Origin: Opitutaceae bacterium
Lineage (GTDB): Bacteria; Verrucomicrobiota; Verrucomicrobiia; Opitutales; Opitutaceae
DNA length: 64,000 nt
NCBI GenBank assembly: GCA_018402455.1
Contig: JAGYIG010000013.1
Span: 1 to 64,000 of the forward strand
Reading direction: 5' to 3'
This document shows positions 60,184-64,000 of the stretch, piece after piece. Every line of letters begins with the position of its first letter. Position 1 is the stretch's first letter. Both the position numbers and the translations under genes were made by a program. Under the pieces are notes generated by a model that saw nothing but the letters and a program-made list of their open reading frames with translations, made no database searches and had not been told where the DNA came from.

Positions 60184-62694
60184 TCAGTCGATTGCCACCG
60201 GCGGCAATTTCCAGATGTCCTCGGCGTATTCGGCAATGGTGCGGTCACTGGAGAACTTGCCCACCCTCGCCGTATTGCAGATCGCCATCCGGGCCCAGCG
60301 CTGGGGGTCACGGTAGGCTTGCTCCACCTCCAGCTGCGCATCGCTGTAGGCGCGGAAGTCGGCCAGGACCTTGTAGGGGTCACCGCCGTCCAGCAGGCTG
60401 TGATGCAACTGACGGAAGGCGTGGTGTTCACCTGGCGTGAAATAATCCGAGCCCAGCCAATCGATCACCGCCTTGAGCTCGGCGTCGGCGTGGTAGTAAT
60501 TGAACGGGTTGTAGCCGTGGCGATTGAGGGCATCCACCTCCTCGACGGTGAGTCCGAAGATGAAAATGTTCTCGTCCCCCACCTCTTCCTTGATCTCCAC
60601 ATTGGCGCCATCGAGGGTGCCGATGGTGAGCGATCCGTTCAGGGCGAGTTTCATGTTGCCGGTGCCGGAAGCCTCTTTGCCGGCGGTGGAGATCTGCTCG
60701 GAGAGGTCGGATGCCGGAATGATCCTTTCCGCCATCGAGACCCGATAGTTGGGCAGAAACACCACTTTCAACTTCCCGTTGATCCGGGGGTCGTGGTTGA
60801 TGTGGTCGCCGATCACGTTGATGGCGCGAATGATGTTTTTGGCCAATTCGTAGCCCGGGGCGGCCTTGGCCGCAAAAACGAAGACTCGCGGCACCACATC
60901 GAGGTATGGGTCCTGCAGCAGCCGACGGTAGAGCGCCATGATGTGGAGCAGATTCAGGTGTTGGCGCTTGTATTCGTGGAGACGTTTGATCTGCACGTCG
61001 AACAAGGCATCGGGGGAGACCTCAACGTCGCACAGCTCTTTGATGAGGCGGGCGAGGTCGACCTTGTTGGCCCGTTTGATGGCCATGAACTCCTGTTGGA
61101 AGGCCGCATCCCCGGCATGGGCACTGAGGGCATCCAGCCGCTTGAGATCGCGGGGCCAGCGGTCGTGACCAAGGGTCTTGGTGATCAGGTCGGCCAAGCG
61201 GGGGTTGCAGTCCAACAGCCAACGGCGCGGGGTGATTCCATTGGTCTTGTTGCGAAATCTGCCCGGGAACAGTTCATCGAACTCCGGGAAGAGGTTGGCT
61301 TTCAGCAATTCGGTGTGCAGCGCGGCCACGCCGTTGACGGCATGGGAGCCCACCACCGCGAGGTGGGCCATTCGCAGCTGCTTTTCACCGCCCTCTTCCA
61401 CGATCGAGCACACCTGCAGTTTGCCGACATCGCCCGGCCATTTGGCCTCCACGTCTTCGAGGTGCCGGCGGTTGATTTCGAAGATGATTTGGAGGTGGCG
61501 GGGCAAGACCCGTTCGAACAACCCCACCCCCCATTTTTCCAGCGCCTCCGGCAACAACGTGTGGTTGGTGTAGGCGAAGGTTGCCGTGACAATGCCCCAT
61601 GCCTTAGTCCAGCCCACGTCTTCCTCGTCGATCAGGATGCGCATGAGCTCGGCCACCGCGATGGCCGGATGCGTGTCGTTGAGCTGCACCGTGACTTTGT
61701 CGGAGAAGTTGTCCCACGTATTGCCATTGGCCCGCAAATGGCGGCGGATCATGTCCTTCAACGAACAGGCCACAAAGAAGTATTGCTGCACCAATCGCAG
61801 CTCCTTGCCGTTCTCCGTCTTATCATTCGGGTAAAGCACTTTGGATACGGTTTCCCGCGTGACCTTGTCGCGCACCGCTTCCACGTAGCCGCCCGCGTTA
61901 AAGACGGTGAGGTCGAGGGGTTCGGTCGCATGCGACGTCCAAAGGCGCAGGATGTTCACCGTCTTGGTACCGTAACCGGGCACGGGAATATCGAAGGGCA
62001 TCCCCATCAGCTCCTGCGTATTGGTCCAAACCGGCCGGTAGTTGCCGGAGTCGTCGAACACGTTCTCCACCGAACCATAGATTTTGACCGTCTGGGAATT
62101 CTCCGGGTGAGAAATCTCCCAGGGGGTGCCATCGAGCATCCAGCTATCCGGGTGCTCCATCTGGTTGCCGTGTTCGTCGAACGCCTGTCGAAAGAGACCA
62201 AACTCGTAGTTGATGCCGTAGCCAATGGCCGGCAGGTCGAGGGTCGCCATCGAATCGAGGAAACAGGCCGCCAACCGGCCGAGGCCGCCATTGCCCAATC
62301 CCATATCATCCTCGGCCCGCCGCAGCGGTTCCCAGTCCACGCCCAATTCCGCCAGCGCTTGGCGGGCGTGATCGTATTCACCCGAATTCTGCAACGTGCT
62401 GACCAAAAGTCGGCCCATCAGATACTCCAACGAGAGGTAATAGGCGCGGCGCACATTTTTTTCGTTATGTTGCGCTTGAGTCGCAATCAGGCGGTCCAGC
62501 ACCCGATCGCGCACGGCCATGGAGGTGGCCCAAAACCAGTCGCGCGGCGTGGCGCCGCCTTCGTTCCGGGCGAGCGTATAGGTCAGGTGCTGCAGGATGG
62601 ACTGCTTGATGGCAATGACCGGGTCATCGGTCACCCGGCGATGCGGGATGGCCGCCGGCTTCGTTTTTGTGGTCGTGGCTTTTTTGCTAGGCAT
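60184..62694 (-). CDS. glgP: Glycogen/maltodextrin phosphorylase
   Basis: 836 residues. It releases glucose 1-phosphate from alpha-1,4-glucans with PLP. Family motifs: [58 protein letters not shown] and the PLP-lysine region [28 protein letters not shown]. Length is normal for GT35 enzymes. It stands alone, with its own terminator, and mutL precedes it on the same strand after a gap of 143 bp without an obvious feature. Confidence 0.96.
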   Translation of the reverse strand: MPSKKATTTKTKPAAIPHRRVTDDPVIAIKQSILQHLTYTLARNEGGATPRDWFWATSMAVRDRVLDRLIATQAQHNEKNVRRAYYLSLEYLMGRLLVSTLQNSGEYDHARQALAELGVDWEPLRRAEDDMGLGNGGLGRLAACFLDSMATLDLPAIGYGINYEFGLFRQAFDEHGNQMEHPDSWMLDGTPWEISHPENSQTVKIYGSVENVFDDSGNYRPVWTNTQELMGMPFDIPVPGYGTKTVNILRLWTSHATEPLDLTVFNAGGYVEAVRDKVTRETVSKVLYPNDKTENGKELRLVQQYFFVACSLKDMIRRHLRANGNTWDNFSDKVTVQLNDTHPAIAVAELMRILIDEEDVGWTKAWGIVTATFAYTNHTLLPEALEKWGVGLFERVLPRHLQIIFEINRRHLEDVEAKWPGDVGKLQVCSIVEEGGEKQLRMAHLAVVGSHAVNGVAALHTELLKANLFPEFDELFPGRFRNKTNGITPRRWLLDCNPRLADLITKTLGHDRWPRDLKRLDALSAHAGDAAFQQEFMAIKRANKVDLARLIKELCDVEVSPDALFDVQIKRLHEYKRQHLNLLHIMALYRRLLQDPYLDVVPRVFVFAAKAAPGYELAKNIIRAINVIGDHINHDPRINGKLKVVFLPNYRVSMAERIIPASDLSEQISTAGKEASGTGNMKLALNGSLTIGTLDGANVEIKEEVGDENIFIFGLTVEEVDALNRHGYNPFNYYHADAELKAVIDWLGSDYFTPGEHHAFRQLHHSLLDGGDPYKVLADFRAYSDAQLEVEQAYRDPQRWARMAICNTARVGKFSSDRTIAEYAEDIWKLPPVAID

Positions 62695-62837
62695 GTTGGT
62701 AAGTAAATGGTCTCGGCGGCTAACCCGAGCTAAGCGGAAACAGTGCCAACCCGCGCAGGTCTGGTCACTCCCAAACTATGTGACGCTTTTCTGACGCCCC
62801 TCCGCGATCCGCCTGCCCCGACGACGTGAATGGGTAC

Positions 62838-64000
62838 CTACTTCTGAAATCGCCGGGCCAGTTCCCCGTGGGAAATTTCGAAATAAGTCGGGCGGCCGGA
62901 CGGGCTGCTGTGCGGGGTGCGGCAGTGGAAAAGGTCATCCCGCAGGGTGCGCCACGTGTCTTCTCCCTGCCCTTCCGGCAGGCGTACCGCCTTGGCACTG
63001 GCCATCCGGGCGAGTTCCTCGCGGGCCAGATCGGCATTATCCGTCGGCAGCTTTCCCTCCCGCACGGCCCCCAACAGGTCCCGCATGAACGCCTCCGCGT
63101 CACCCGGCTCCATCCAGGTCGGTACGGCCTCGATGCGGAAAAAATTGCGGCCAAATTCCGCCACGCCGAAACCGTGCTGGTGCAAAAAATCCAACCGATC
63201 GAGCAGCATGGCCGTCGCCACCGGATCCAACTCCAGCGGCACCGGCAGCAGCAACTGCTGCGAGGCCACTGCCCCTTCGCGGAAGGTGGTTTCCAGGCGC
63301 TCGAACCAAACCCGCTCGTGCGCCGCACGGCGATGCAGCCAGACCACGCCCGACGGAGTCTCAAAAATTCCGTAGGTGCCGTGAGCGACCCCCACAAACC
63401 GCCATCCTCGGGGTCCGGCGCCGGCCGTTGATGTCGCCGGACTCACCGACTCCACGGCCGGACCCGTCGCCGGGGGGGGGCGCAGATCGCCCAATCGGGG
63501 CGGGTTGACCGGTGGCGTCGCCACCACCGGGCCGACCCGGTCCTCCGAGATCCACCCTGGTCCTGCGGACCGCAAAGCTTCGCGGGGCAGCGGTTCTAGG
63601 GGAGAAGACGGCGAAGCGGGCGCCGACGCCCCACCCAGTTCGCGCAACCGATTCAGCACCGAGCGAATCACAAACCCCCGCACGGCCGGCTCGCTGCGGA
63701 ACCGCACCTCGCGCTTCGCGGGGTGCACATTCACATCCACCTGATTCGGGGGCAGGTTGAAAAAGACAAACGCGGGCGGATAGCGCCCTTTGGGCAACGA
63801 CTCGTGGTAACTCTCAATCAGCGCGTAGTTGAGGGTGCGGTTGTCCACCGGTCGCCCGTTCACAAAGACGATCATCTCGTGGCGGGTCGAGCGCCCCACC
63901 CCGGGTTTGCCAATCAAACCCTGCAACTCCATGTCACCCTCCACCGCTGCCAGCGGCACCAACTGCTCCGCCAGTTGCCGGCCAAATATCTCCCCCACCC
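62838..64000 (-). CDS. mutL: MutL mismatch repair protein (N-terminus beyond window)
   Basis: The frame is open to base 64000, so the ATPase N-terminus is missing; 387 residues of the C-terminal part are seen. It includes FVNGRPVDNRTLNYALIESY and VDVNVHPAKREVRF, the last ATPase-domain signature, then a Pro/Ser-rich linker (about 100 residues) and the dimerisation domain (WRFVGVAHGTYGIFETPSGV to ELARRFQK). Where endonuclease-type MutL has DQHAAHER, this protein has HRRAAHERVWFE, and where CPHGRP is expected it reads SSPSGRP, so the metal-site residues appear lost. Confidence 0.92.
   Translation of the reverse strand, partial: VGEIFGRQLAEQLVPLAAVEGDMELQGLIGKPGVGRSTRHEMIVFVNGRPVDNRTLNYALIESYHESLPKGRYPPAFVFFNLPPNQVDVNVHPAKREVRFRSEPAVRGFVIRSVLNRLRELGGASAPASPSSPLEPLPREALRSAGPGWISEDRVGPVVATPPVNPPRLGDLRPPPATGPAVESVSPATSTAGAGPRGWRFVGVAHGTYGIFETPSGVVWLHRRAAHERVWFERLETTFREGAVASQQLLLPVPLELDPVATAMLLDRLDFLHQHGFGVAEFGRNFFRIEAVPTWMEPGDAEAFMRDLLGAVREGKLPTDNADLAREELARMASAKAVRLPEGQGEDTWRTLRDDLFHCRTPHSSPSGRPTYFEISHGELARRFQK

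Noticed and set aside
60319-62706. 795-codon plus-strand frame antisense to glgP
   Set aside because: Composition reads as the reverse complement of a high-GC gene; the phosphorylase is unambiguous.
1-64000. Search for tRNA, rRNA, CRISPR arrays, prophage, integrases and secondary-metabolite clusters
   Set aside because: No convincing cloverleaf, repeat-spacer array, phage structural genes or biosynthetic cluster was seen by eye; a covariance-model search would be needed to exclude small RNA genes.

Overview
The window is GC-rich chromosomal DNA from a bacterium that I would place in Verrucomicrobiota, most likely Opitutaceae. This is an inference from the gene set (a dcw cluster carrying a LysM lipoprotein, tandem RNase HII/HIII, Tat-exported polysaccharide lyase-like enzymes, an Opitutales-type REP-associated transposase remnant and many carbohydrate-active enzymes), not from a marker gene comparison. 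No tRNA, rRNA, CRISPR array or prophage was recognised.

Layout. 1-12.7 kb, minus strand: an almost complete division and cell-wall cluster in the order mraZ, small ORF, rsmH, ftsL-like, ftsI, murE, murF, mraY, murD, LysM lipoprotein, ftsW, murG (murG cut by the window edge). Several junctions overlap by 4 bp, and mraZ is preceded by TGGGN repeats that look like the MraZ operator. 13.1-14.1 kb: a decayed REP-associated transposase. 14.2-19.4 kb: an AraC-type regulator followed on the same strand by a Tat-exported heparinase II/III-like enzyme and a GH51 arabinofuranosidase, probably a polysaccharide-use locus. 19.4-25.8 kb: accessory genes, namely a fatty acid desaturase, a URO-D-family methyltransferase-like protein, a photolyase/cryptochrome relative with apparently swapped domain order, a frameshifted TIM-barrel protein and a soluble PAS histidine kinase.

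25.8-42.9 kb: mostly housekeeping genes: rnhB, rnhC, mutY, a sugar-phosphate epimerase-like gene, rpsU, dnaE, a methyltransferase, ccsA/hemX-like and hemA, a small membrane protein, a DtxR/MntR-type regulator, tatC, ruvC, a TauE-type exporter, recF and a cysteine desulfurase. 43-54 kb: purine nucleoside permease-family protein, cyclophilin, alanine dehydrogenase, serine hydrolase, an ECF sigma factor overlapping a membrane protein, gamma-carbonic anhydrase, a CNT nucleoside transporter and a GH1 beta-glucosidase with a GPH-type sugar transporter. 54-64 kb: aldo/keto reductases, a decayed hybrid histidine kinase, a metallophosphoesterase, a nucleoside hydrolase-like gene, glycogen phosphorylase and the 3' part of mutL.

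Themes: cell-wall synthesis, DNA replication and repair (dnaE, recF, ruvC, mutY, mutL, rnhB, rnhC, photolyase-like), plant or algal glycan breakdown, and nucleoside uptake and cleavage (CNT transporter, NUP-family protein, nucleoside hydrolase). TatC fits with the two twin-arginine candidates. Three copies of a roughly 135-bp inverted-repeat element lie in intergenic gaps at 25.8, 39.7 and 49.7 kb. The observations most worth a second look are the domain-swapped photolyase-like protein, the 76-aa ORF between mraZ and rsmH, the dispersed repeat family, the MutL with a degenerate endonuclease motif and the short HemA.
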